This document shows positions 1 through 8,022 of a DNA stretch of 64,000 bases, one piece after another. The stretch spans positions 310,001-374,000 of the forward strand of contig NZ_CBXX010000002.1 of assembly GCF_000577615.1 (NCBI RefSeq), in the 5' to 3' direction. The first letter of the stretch is position 1, and each line of letters begins with the position of its first letter. The notes under the pieces are model-generated. The model did not search any database, was not told the DNA's origin, and saw nothing but the letters and a program-made list of their open reading frames with translations. Source of the DNA: Herbaspirillum sp. RV1423 (GTDB lineage Bacteria; Pseudomonadota; Gammaproteobacteria; Burkholderiales; Burkholderiaceae_D). Both the position numbers and the translations under genes were made by a program.

Positions 1-1052
1 ACAAGCTCGGCAACGGCGGCAAGGGCATCAACTGGAACACCGAACATGAAGTGCATGAAATCGGCGGCATCACCAAGGTAGTGACCGAAGCGGGCGTCTC
101 GCAAGGCCGTCCGCGCCTGGAAACGGCGATTGACGCCTGCGAAATGATCCTGACTTTCGCACCGGAAACCAATGGCCACGTCTCGGTCAAGGCTTGGGAA
201 GCGCTGGGCAAGATCACCGGCCGCGATCACACGCATCTGGCGGTGGGGCGCGAACATGACAAGATCCGTTTCCGCGATGTGCAGGCGCAGCCGCGCAAGA
301 TCATTTCGGCGCCGACCTGGTCGGGCCTGGAGTCGGAAGAAGTCAGCTACAACGCCGGCTACACCAATGTGCATGAACTGATCCCGTGGCGCACGCTCAC
401 CGGCCGCCAGCAGTTCTATCAGGATCACCGCTGGATGCTGGATTTTGGCGAGGGCCTGTGCGTGTACAAGCCGGCCATCGATACCAAGACCGTCGCGCCG
501 ATGCTCAACAAGTCGCCCAACGGGGAAAAGGAAATCGTGCTCAATTTTCTTACTCCGCACCAGAAATGGGGGATCCATTCGACTTATTCGGACAACTTGC
601 GCATGCTCACGCTCAGCCGCGGCGGCCCGCATGTGTGGGTCTCGGAGATCGAGGCGAAAGAGGCCGGCCTGGTCGACAACGACTGGGTGGAGGTATTCAA
701 CAGCAACGGCACCCTGACGGCGCGGGTGGTGGTCAGCCAGCGCGTGCCCAAGGGCATGTGCCTGATGTATCACGCACAGGAAAAGATCATCAATACGCCC
801 GGGGCGGAACTGTCCGGAAAACGCGGCGGCATCCATAACTCGGTCACCCGCGCCGTGCTCAAGCCAACCCATATGATCGGCGGTTACGCGCAACTGGCAT
901 ATGGCTTCAACTATTACGGCACGGTTGGCAGCAACCGCGATGAATTCGTGGTCTTGCGCAAGATGAAAAAAGTGGATTGGCTGGAAGGCAAGCTGGACGA
1001 ACGGTTGGAAAAACCACTGGAAAGCGGAATGAAAGAGGAGTCGGCATCATGA
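1..1052 (+). CDS. narG: Respiratory nitrate reductase alpha subunit, C-terminal part
   Basis: This is the last ~350 residues of the molybdenum-containing catalytic subunit that reduces nitrate to nitrite on the cytoplasmic face of the membrane. The gene is cut by the window start; the reading frame begins at position 3. The visible part covers the molybdopterin-dinucleotide-binding C-terminal domain, with segments such as LNFLTPHQKWGIHSTY and VGSNRDEFVVLRKMKK that are typical of NarG. The stop codon overlaps the narH start codon in an ATGA arrangement, so the two are translationally coupled. narH, narJ and narI follow in the standard order. The promoter and any NarL or FNR sites for this operon lie outside the window. 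Confidence 0.97.
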   Translation, partial: KLGNGGKGINWNTEHEVHEIGGITKVVTEAGVSQGRPRLETAIDACEMILTFAPETNGHVSVKAWEALGKITGRDHTHLAVGREHDKIRFRDVQAQPRKIISAPTWSGLESEEVSYNAGYTNVHELIPWRTLTGRQQFYQDHRWMLDFGEGLCVYKPAIDTKTVAPMLNKSPNGEKEIVLNFLTPHQKWGIHSTYSDNLRMLTLSRGGPHVWVSEIEAKEAGLVDNDWVEVFNSNGTLTARVVVSQRVPKGMCLMYHAQEKIINTPGAELSGKRGGIHNSVTRAVLKPTHMIGGYAQLAYGFNYYGTVGSNRDEFVVLRKMKKVDWLEGKLDERLEKPLESGMKEESAS

Positions 1053-2602
1053 AGATCCGTGCACAAGTAGGTATGGTGTTGAATCTGGATAAATGCATCG
1101 GCTGTCATACCTGTTCGGTGACCTGCAAGAATGTCTGGACCAGCCGCGACGGTGTGGAGTATGCGTGGTTCAACAACGTCGAGACCAAGCCGGGCATCGG
1201 CTATCCGAAGGAATGGGAAAACCAGAACAAGTGGAAGGGCGGCTGGCATCGTACCGAGGCAGGCGGACTGGAACCCCGGCAAGGCGGCAAGATGCGCATC
1301 CTGGCGAATATCTTCGCCAATCCCAACCTGCCGTCGATTGACGATTACTACGAGCCCTTCACCTTCGACTACGAGCGCTTGCAGAACGCGCCGCTGTCAG
1401 AGACGCCGCCGACGGCGCGTCCGATTTCAGTCATCACCGGCAAGAAGATGGAGAAGATCGTCTGGGGACCGAACTGGGAAGACGATCTGGGCGGCGAATT
1501 CAGCGCGCGCAGCAAGGACGCGCTGTTTGAAGGCATGCAAAAAGAGATGTACAGCACCTTCGAATCGACCTTCATGATGTACCTGCCGCGGCTGTGCGAA
1601 CACTGCCTGAATCCGGCCTGCGTGGCTTCATGTCCGTCCGGCTCGATCTACAAGCGCGAAGACGACGGCATCGTCCTGGTTGACCAGGACAAGTGCCGGG
1701 GCTGGCGCATGTGCATCTCCGGCTGCCCTTACAAGAAGATCTACTACAACTGGAGTTCGGGCAAGGCGGAAAAATGCACCTTCTGCTATCCGCGCATCGA
1801 GGCCGGCCAGCCGACCGTATGCTCGGAAACCTGCGTGGGCCGTATCCGCTACCTCGGCGTGCTGCTGTATGACGCAGACAAGATCCAAGCCGCCGCCGCG
1901 ACCGCCAATGAACAGGATCTGTATCAGGCGCAACTGGACTGCTTCCTCGATCCGCATGACCCGGCCGTGATCGCCGAAGCGCGCAAGCATGGCATCCCGG
2001 ACAGTTGGATCGAGTCGGCGCAAAAGTCGCCGGTCTACAAGATGGCGATGCAATGGAAGATTGCGTTCCCCCTGCATCCTGAATACCGCACCTTGCCGAT
2101 GGTCTGGTACATCCCGCCGCTGTCGCCCATCCAGCAGGCGGCGCAGGCCGGCCACATGGGCATGGACGGCATGATTCCCGACGTCAAGTCCTTGCGCATT
2201 CCGGTGCGCTATCTGGCCAATCTGCTGACCGCCGGCGAGGAACAGCCCATCCTGCTGGCGCTCAAGCGGATGCTGGCCATGCGCGCCTACAAGCGCTCTG
2301 AAACCGTACATGGCCAGTCCGATCTGGAGCTGCTCAAGCAGGTCGGCCTGAGTGCGGCGCAGGTCGAAGACATGTATCAGACCATGGCGATTGCAAACTA
2401 TGAAGACCGGTTCGTGATTCCGTCATCGCACAAGGAAATGGTGGAAGACAGCTTCAACGAAAAAGGCAGTTGCGGGTTCACCTTCGGCAATGGCTGCTCG
2501 GGCGGCGTTTCCGACGGCGCCTTGTTTGGCAAGAAGCCGCAGGGAAGCGTGATTTTTGTCGATATGCCGAAGTCGCGCAAGAAATTGCAGACAACCGATT
2601 GA
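1049..2602 (+). CDS. narH: Respiratory nitrate reductase beta subunit
   Basis: This 517-residue iron-sulfur subunit passes electrons from the heme subunit NarI to NarG. The start is the ATG overlapping the narG stop, behind a GAGGAG ribosome site, rather than an earlier in-frame start inside narG. The first cluster motif holds Cys16, Cys19, Cys22 and Cys26. Further groups are CEHCLNPACVASC, CRGWRMC with the tryptophan that marks the [3Fe-4S] site, and CTFC with CSETC. Length and motif order match the family. narJ begins 26 bases after its stop. Confidence 0.98.
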   Translation: MKIRAQVGMVLNLDKCIGCHTCSVTCKNVWTSRDGVEYAWFNNVETKPGIGYPKEWENQNKWKGGWHRTEAGGLEPRQGGKMRILANIFANPNLPSIDDYYEPFTFDYERLQNAPLSETPPTARPISVITGKKMEKIVWGPNWEDDLGGEFSARSKDALFEGMQKEMYSTFESTFMMYLPRLCEHCLNPACVASCPSGSIYKREDDGIVLVDQDKCRGWRMCISGCPYKKIYYNWSSGKAEKCTFCYPRIEAGQPTVCSETCVGRIRYLGVLLYDADKIQAAAATANEQDLYQAQLDCFLDPHDPAVIAEARKHGIPDSWIESAQKSPVYKMAMQWKIAFPLHPEYRTLPMVWYIPPLSPIQQAAQAGHMGMDGMIPDVKSLRIPVRYLANLLTAGEEQPILLALKRMLAMRAYKRSETVHGQSDLELLKQVGLSAAQVEDMYQTMAIANYEDRFVIPSSHKEMVEDSFNEKGSCGFTFGNGCSGGVSDGALFGKKPQGSVIFVDMPKSRKKLQTTD

Positions 2603-2628
2603 CGCCGCTACCAACGAAAGGAAATCGT

Positions 2629-3303
2629 ATGCAAATTTATCGCATCTTGTCGGCGTTGCTCAGTTATCCGCAGCCGGAGTTGATCGCCGCCATTGCCGAG
2701 ATAGAACTGGCCTTGCAGGACGAGCCCGAGACGCTGGACGCGCTGGAGGAACTGCTGGACTTTCTGAAGGCGACCGATCTGATCAGCCTGCAGGAAAACT
2801 ATGTCGGCACGTTCGACCGCACACCTTCGGTGGCCCTGCATCTGTTCGAACATATCCACGGCGAGAGCCGCGACCGCGGCCAGGCCATGGTCGATCTGAT
2901 CGAGGAATATCGCCGTTACGGCTTTGAACCCGAGATCAGCGAATTGCCGGATTACGTGCCGCTGTTCCTGGAATTCCTCAGTCTGGTGGAGCCGGAGACC
3001 GCCGAGAAGCTGCTGGGCGAGGCGATTCATGTGATCGCCGCCATCGGCGCGCGCCTGCTGCGCAAAGGCAGTCCCTATGCCAATGCCTTGCTGGTGTTGA
3101 CGACATTGACCGATGTCGTGCCGCAGGAGCAGGGCGAGCCGCCGGTACGCGACATGGACGAGGCGATGGAAACCTTCGGTCCCGGCGCCGACGGCGTCGA
3201 GCCTTTGCTCAAGCCGATGCTGTCGGGCACGCATACCGTCAATTTTTATCCCAGGCAAACGAAGACTGCCGCAGCCGGTCCGTTGCCGTCCTCTTGTCAA
3301 TAG
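2629..3303 (+). CDS. narJ: Nitrate reductase molybdenum cofactor assembly chaperone
   Basis: This 224-residue acidic helical protein is the dedicated chaperone that holds apo-NarGH while the molybdenum cofactor is inserted and the complex docks on NarI. The start MQIYRILSALLSYPQPEL is chosen because it follows the purine-rich GAAAGGAAATCGT and gives the normal family N-terminus. Upstream in-frame codons lie inside narH. The family signature is visible in the N-terminal LLSYPQPEL and the central LPDYVPLFLEFLS segment. It sits between narH and narI as in other nar operons and is presumably co-transcribed with them. Confidence 0.96.
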   Translation: MQIYRILSALLSYPQPELIAAIAEIELALQDEPETLDALEELLDFLKATDLISLQENYVGTFDRTPSVALHLFEHIHGESRDRGQAMVDLIEEYRRYGFEPEISELPDYVPLFLEFLSLVEPETAEKLLGEAIHVIAAIGARLLRKGSPYANALLVLTTLTDVVPQEQGEPPVRDMDEAMETFGPGADGVEPLLKPMLSGTHTVNFYPRQTKTAAAGPLPSSCQ

Positions 3304-3335
3304 TTAATAGTCAATAGTCAACAGGCGAGACCATC

Positions 3336-4019
3336 ATGACTTACTTGCATCAATTCATCTACGGCATCTATCCGTATGTGGCGCTGGCCATCTTTTTGCT
3401 GGGCAGCCTCGTGCGCTTTGAGCGCGAACAATATACCTGGAAGAGCGACTCGTCCCAGATGCTTCACGCCGGCAATCTGCGCGTGGGGAGCATCCTGTTC
3501 CACGTCGGCGTGCTCGGGCTGTTCTTTGGCCACCTGGTCGGTCTGCTGACGCCGGTCGCGGTATGGGACATGCTCGGAGTCACGCATAGCTTCAAGCAGA
3601 TGATAGCGATGGTCGCCGGCGGCGTCTTTGGCACCCTGTGCATGCTCGGGCTGCTGATCCTGATGCACAGGCGGCTGACCGATCCGCGCATTTCCGCCGT
3701 CACCAGAGTCGGCGACAAGGTGTTGCTGGTGTGGATTTTCATCACGCTGGGGCTGGGCTTGTCGACCATCTTCGAATCGGCCAGTCATCGCGACGGCCAC
3801 ATGATGGTATTGCTGATGACCTGGGCCCAGCATATCGTCACCTTCAGAAGCGATGCGGCCGATTTCATCGTTGCCGCGCCGTTGCTGTTCAAGCTGCATC
3901 TGTTCATGGGACTCAGCCTGTTTGTGATCTTTCCGTTCACCCGGCTGGTGCATGTATGGAGCGGTTTTGCCTCGGTCACTTATCTCAACCGCGCGTGGCA
4001 GTTGGTGCGGCCGCGCTGA
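3336..4019 (+). CDS. narI: Respiratory nitrate reductase gamma subunit (cytochrome b)
   Basis: This 227-residue membrane subunit oxidises quinol and passes electrons through two b hemes to NarH. There are five hydrophobic segments. The four expected heme-ligand histidines are at residues 56 and 66 (FHVGVLGLFFGH) and at 188 and 206 (FKLHLF and RLVHVW), nearly the same positions as in E. coli NarI. The C-terminal LNRAWQLVRPR is also typical. The 32-base gap after narJ contains the repeated string AATAGTCAATAGTCAA, with no obvious function. Confidence 0.97.
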   Translation: MTYLHQFIYGIYPYVALAIFLLGSLVRFEREQYTWKSDSSQMLHAGNLRVGSILFHVGVLGLFFGHLVGLLTPVAVWDMLGVTHSFKQMIAMVAGGVFGTLCMLGLLILMHRRLTDPRISAVTRVGDKVLLVWIFITLGLGLSTIFESASHRDGHMMVLLMTWAQHIVTFRSDAADFIVAAPLLFKLHLFMGLSLFVIFPFTRLVHVWSGFASVTYLNRAWQLVRPR

Positions 4020-4037
4020 TCATCAAAGGAGAATCAG

Positions 4038-4805
4038 ATGCCAGTCGTAGTCAATGGATATGAATTGACGGATGCCGAGATGGAGCAGGAGCTACCGCTC
4101 CATCAGGGCGCCCGGGATGCAATGCAGAGCGCCATGACCGCCCTGGTGTTGCGGCGCGTGCTGCTGGACGAGGCGCGCCGGCTGCAGGTGCAGGCCCCCG
4201 CCGACGGCGCCCGGGAGCAATCCGACGAGGCGCTGATCGACGCCCTGTTGCGGCAGGAAGTGCGCGTGCCGGCGCCGCAGCGCGACGAATGCCTGCGCCA
4301 GTATCACGCTTATCCCGAACGCTTCAGGGTGGGCGCGCTGGCCGAAGCCAGCCACATCCTGTTCCAGGTCACTCCGGGAGTCGATCTGGACGCCTTGCGC
4401 CATCATGCCGGCGTGGTGCTGGCGGACCTGCTGGAGAATCCGCAACTGTTCGCCGAGTGCGCCAAGGCCAATTCCAATTGTGCTTCCGGCGAGCTCGGCG
4501 GAAGCCTCGGGCAGATCGCCCCCGGCGCCACCGTGCCGGAATTTGAACGGGCCCTGTTTGCCGCCGAGGCGGGCAGCATCATCCCGCGTCTGGTGGAGAC
4601 GCGGTTCGGCCTGCACATCATCCAGGTCGGCCGCAAGCTCGACGGCGCGCTGCCGTCGTTTGACCAGATTGAACCCGGCATCGCCAAGGCCATGCATCAG
4701 GCCAGCCACGACCATGCGCTGCGGCAGTATCTGCACCTGCTGGTGGGCCGCGCCAGCATCTCAGGCATCGACCTGCCGGGCGCCGACAGCCCGCTGGTGC
4801 AGTAA
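4038..4805 (+). CDS. Parvulin-type peptidylprolyl isomerase of the nar operon
   Basis: This 255-residue protein resembles PpiC/NifM-type prolyl cis-trans isomerases. The catalytic parvulin domain covers roughly residues 95-205, with ASHILFQV, the SGELGGSLG segment and FGLHIIQVGRKLDG. No signal peptide is seen, so it is probably cytoplasmic. It follows narI by 18 bases with an AAAGGAG ribosome site, which places it in the nar operon. A role in folding or maturing the nitrate reductase is inferred from position only. The N-terminal ~90 residues form a helical region like the chaperone arm of NifM relatives. Confidence 0.88.
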   Translation: MPVVVNGYELTDAEMEQELPLHQGARDAMQSAMTALVLRRVLLDEARRLQVQAPADGAREQSDEALIDALLRQEVRVPAPQRDECLRQYHAYPERFRVGALAEASHILFQVTPGVDLDALRHHAGVVLADLLENPQLFAECAKANSNCASGELGGSLGQIAPGATVPEFERALFAAEAGSIIPRLVETRFGLHIIQVGRKLDGALPSFDQIEPGIAKAMHQASHDHALRQYLHLLVGRASISGIDLPGADSPLVQ

Positions 4806-4858
4806 CGGGCATCCCCGTGACCGAGGGGCCCGGCCAACTGCGCCGTCTGCATTGACCT

Positions 4859-6160
4859 GTGGCGACAGCAAGAATCCTCAATTACCAACTGGCGCCATCG
4901 CCGGTGACGGTGTTCGGTTGCCTGCTGCCGGCGCCCTGGCTGGGCATGATCGCGGGCCTGCTGCTGGCGTTCGGACCGGCGCAGGGCTTGCCTGACCGGT
5001 TCGCACCGATCACGCTGGCGGTCACGCATTGCCTGGTATTGGGCATGCTGGCGCCGGTCATGATCGGCGCCTTGTTCCAGCTCATGCCGGTGGCGGCCGG
5101 GCAGTCTGTCGCGGCGGCACGCAGGATTGCGCCCTATGTAGCGGTCGGATCGGCACTGGTCGCAACCGGCCTGTGCGCAGGTTTTCTGTTCGGATGGGCG
5201 CCAGGTTTCATGCTGGCGGCAGGATTGGCCAGCCTGTTATACGGCGCGGTGGCGTGCGCGCTGGCGGCAGCCGCCTGGCGCGTGCGGGCGACGGACGCGA
5301 CTACCCGCACCTTGCGCTGGATCGTGCTGGCTTTGGCCATGGCAGTTGCACTTGGCGTCGCGATGGCCGGCCAGTTTTCCGGATGGTGGCGCATTGATGT
5401 GCTGCACATGCTGAAATTGCATGTTGCATGGGGGCTGCTGGGTTGGATTGCGAGTCTCTTGGCCGGTGTGGCGAGCACTACCGTGCCCATGTTCTGGCAG
5501 ACGGCTCGTCCCTCGGCGCGCTGGCAGGCCGGTCTGCCGGGATTGCTGTGGCTGCCGCTGCTGTGCGCGCTCTGGCCGGGCTGGTGGCGTTTTTCCCTGT
5601 ATCTGGGCTGCGCCGTGGTCGGAACGCTGGCGGCAACAGGTCTTTATGTGCTCGGGCGCGCCAGGCGCCGTTTTGATCCGGCCTGGCCTTTGTGGCTGAT
5701 GTGCGCCGCCAGTTGGTTGCTGGCGGCAGCGCTGGTCGCCGTCGACGCCGCATTTTCCCCCGTCTTGCCGCACCGGCTGGCGGCGGCGCTGCCATGGTGG
5801 ATAGGTACGCTGGCGCTGGTGGGCGGCGCGGTCATGCCGGTCAACGCCATGCTGGGCAAGATCATTCCTTTTCTGGTGTTCCTGCATCTGCGCCGACACA
5901 CGCCGATGGGGCAGCGGGTCGTCGCCATGCAGGCGATCCTGCCGCCGCGGCGGCTGCGCTGGCAGGCCAGCCTGACGGCGCTATCTTTGCTACTGCTGCT
6001 ATTGCTGCCGTTGGCGCCGGCTGTACTGGCCGTGGCGGCCGGCCTGGCTTTCGCTGTATCGCAGGCGTGCATGGCGATACTGCTATTGCATTGCCTGCTG
6101 CGCTACCGGCGCGAACTGAGCGCGATCCTGTTTCCGGCTGCCGCGATATCCCCCAAATGA
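4859..6160 (+). CDS. Polytopic membrane protein of the nar cluster, NnrS/heme-copper-like
   Basis: This 433-residue, very hydrophobic protein has about twelve predicted membrane segments. Histidines occur in or near several helices (THCLVLGMLAPVMIGALFQ, LKLHVAWGLLGW and LVFLHLRRHT), a pattern reminiscent of NnrS-type or heme-copper-oxidase-subunit-like membrane proteins. Heme binding is only a guess. The start is a GTG because an in-frame TGA lies two codons upstream; no good ribosome site is visible. It lies between the prolyl isomerase and moaA, all on the same strand, which suggests a role tied to nitrate or nitric oxide metabolism. No specific function is claimed. Confidence 0.72.
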   Translation: MATARILNYQLAPSPVTVFGCLLPAPWLGMIAGLLLAFGPAQGLPDRFAPITLAVTHCLVLGMLAPVMIGALFQLMPVAAGQSVAAARRIAPYVAVGSALVATGLCAGFLFGWAPGFMLAAGLASLLYGAVACALAAAAWRVRATDATTRTLRWIVLALAMAVALGVAMAGQFSGWWRIDVLHMLKLHVAWGLLGWIASLLAGVASTTVPMFWQTARPSARWQAGLPGLLWLPLLCALWPGWWRFSLYLGCAVVGTLAATGLYVLGRARRRFDPAWPLWLMCAASWLLAAALVAVDAAFSPVLPHRLAAALPWWIGTLALVGGAVMPVNAMLGKIIPFLVFLHLRRHTPMGQRVVAMQAILPPRRLRWQASLTALSLLLLLLLPLAPAVLAVAAGLAFAVSQACMAILLLHCLLRYRRELSAILFPAAAISPK

Positions 6161-6222
6161 ACTAGTTGCAACTGGCTTTGCGGCCAATTGCGTTGGCTTG
6201 CGCCGGGCTCCACAATAGCCGC

Positions 6223-7221
6223 ATGGATACCATTGCGTCATGTTCCGCGCTGATCGACCGCTTCGGCCGCCGCGTCAGCTATCTGCGTCTGTCGGTGACC
6301 GACCGCTGCGACCTGCGTTGCAGCTATTGCATGCCCAAAGGCTTCAAGGGTTTCGAGGAACCCGGGAACTGGTTGCGCTTTGAAGAGATCACCCGGGTAG
6401 TCGCGGCGTTTTCCCGCATGGGAGTAGGGCGGGTGCGTCTGACCGGAGGCGAACCCTTGTTGCGGCGCGGGTTGCCGCAACTGGTGTCGCAGTTGGCCGC
6501 GTTGCCCGAGGTGCAGGATATTTCGCTGTCGACCAACGCCACCCAACTGCAAAAACATGCGAACAGCCTGCGCGCTGCGGGCGTGCGGCGCATCAATGTC
6601 AGCCTCGACAGCCTGGACCGGGCCTGCATGGAGAAAATCACCGGCCGCGACAGCCTGGCCGGCATCATGGCAGGTTTGCAGGCCGGCAAGCAGGCCGGAT
6701 TCGATCCGATCAAGCTGAACATGGTGGTCATGCGCGGCGTCAACGATCACGAAATCGCGCGCATGGCGCAGTTCTGTTTTGATGAAGGCTTCATCCTGCG
6801 CCTGATCGAAGCCATGCCGATGGGAGACACCGGCCGCAACAGCCAATACCAGGATATCGGTCCGCTCAGGGAGCAACTGGTGCGCCAATTCGATCTGCTG
6901 CCGTCGGCGGCCGAGCTGGGCGGCGGTCCTGCGCGTTACTGGGAGACCCGGGACGGCAAGGGAAAACTGGGCTTCATCTCGCCCATCAGCCAACATTTCT
7001 GCGCCAGTTGCAACCGCGTGCGCATGGCGGTCGATGGCACCCTGTATATGTGCCTGGGGCAAGAACAGAAATTCGAACTGCGTCCCTTGCTGCGCGCCGG
7101 CATCGGCGACGCCGAGCTGGAGCAGGCGATCCGTGCCGCGATCGAACTCAAGCCGGAACGTCATGAATTCAATGAACGCCGGCAACAGATCGTTCGCTTC
7201 ATGTCGCAGACGGGCGGCTGA
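6223..7221 (+). CDS. moaA: GTP 3',8-cyclase (molybdenum cofactor biosynthesis)
   Basis: This 332-residue radical-SAM enzyme carries out the first step of molybdopterin synthesis on GTP, supplying the cofactor NarG needs. The SAM cluster motif CDLRCSYC gives Cys29, Cys33 and Cys36. The C-terminal second cluster is in FCASCNRVRMAVDG followed by LYMCLG. The protein ends in the conserved Gly-Gly tail that inserts into the active site. The ATG at MDTIASCSALIDRFG is preferred over an upstream TTG because it matches where family members begin. A moaA copy beside narGHJI suggests anaerobic co-induction. The stop overlaps the first possible start of the next gene. Confidence 0.96.
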   Translation: MDTIASCSALIDRFGRRVSYLRLSVTDRCDLRCSYCMPKGFKGFEEPGNWLRFEEITRVVAAFSRMGVGRVRLTGGEPLLRRGLPQLVSQLAALPEVQDISLSTNATQLQKHANSLRAAGVRRINVSLDSLDRACMEKITGRDSLAGIMAGLQAGKQAGFDPIKLNMVVMRGVNDHEIARMAQFCFDEGFILRLIEAMPMGDTGRNSQYQDIGPLREQLVRQFDLLPSAAELGGGPARYWETRDGKGKLGFISPISQHFCASCNRVRMAVDGTLYMCLGQEQKFELRPLLRAGIGDAELEQAIRAAIELKPERHEFNERRQQIVRFMSQTGG

Positions 7222-7232
7222 TGGAGACTGCG

Positions 7233-7916
7233 ATGGAAGTCAAGAACATTCATCAGTTCATTGAGGGATTTCAACGGTTTCAAAACAAGTATTTTGCCGG
7301 CAAGGATACGCTCTACGACAAGCTCAATCATGGCCAGAATCCGACCACCTTGCTGATCGGCTGCTGCGATTCCAGAGTCGATCCGGCCCTGCTGCTCGAC
7401 TGCGATCCCGGCGACATCTTCGTGATTCGCAATGTGGCCAATCTGGTGCCGCCATGCAATGCGGCGGGGCATCAGCAGGGGGTGAGCGCAGCGATCCAGT
7501 TCGCAGTGGAGATGCTCGATGTCAAGCGTGTCGTCGTCATGGGACATGAAAAATGCGGCGGCATTCGCGCCCTGATGCAAAACCATCAGCCCGTGCGCCA
7601 GATCGACTTCATCGGACGCTGGATGAAAATGGTCGAGCCGGTCAAACAGCAGGTGCTGCAACAGCTTGCGCATTGCCAGGAATCGGAACAGATGCGCGCC
7701 TGCGAACTGGGCGCGATCATCCTGTCCCTGAACAACTTGCGCAGCTTTCCGTGGATATCGGAACGCGAAGCGCGTGGCGAGCTGGCCTTGCACGGCTGGT
7801 ATTTCGATATGAGTCAGGGCGCGTTGCTGGCGTATTCGGAGCGTTCCGACACTTTTTTGCCGATGGTTTGCCCGCTTGGCGTGAGCCATCGGAAAAGTAC
7901 CGGCGCTGCAGCCTGA
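7233..7916 (+). CDS. can: Beta-class carbonic anhydrase
   Basis: This 227-residue zinc enzyme interconverts carbon dioxide and bicarbonate. The zinc site is visible as Cys44 in IGCCDSR with the Asp46-Arg48 pair, and His105 and Cys108 in GHEKCGG. An ATG at 7221 overlaps the moaA stop, but the ATG at 7233 has a GGAG six bases upstream and is preferred. Its place between moaA and narX is unusual. It may supply bicarbonate or buffer pH during nitrate respiration, but that is speculation from position. Confidence 0.93.
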   Translation: MEVKNIHQFIEGFQRFQNKYFAGKDTLYDKLNHGQNPTTLLIGCCDSRVDPALLLDCDPGDIFVIRNVANLVPPCNAAGHQQGVSAAIQFAVEMLDVKRVVVMGHEKCGGIRALMQNHQPVRQIDFIGRWMKMVEPVKQQVLQQLAHCQESEQMRACELGAIILSLNNLRSFPWISEREARGELALHGWYFDMSQGALLAYSERSDTFLPMVCPLGVSHRKSTGAAA

Positions 7917-8022
7917 ATCACGGCTTGCCGCAGGAGCACCGGATGCGGCGTTTTTTCAAAGAGACAGACGTTCGCATTACCACGCGCGGCGAAAGCGCTT
8001 ACACTACGATGGGTACTGAAAA

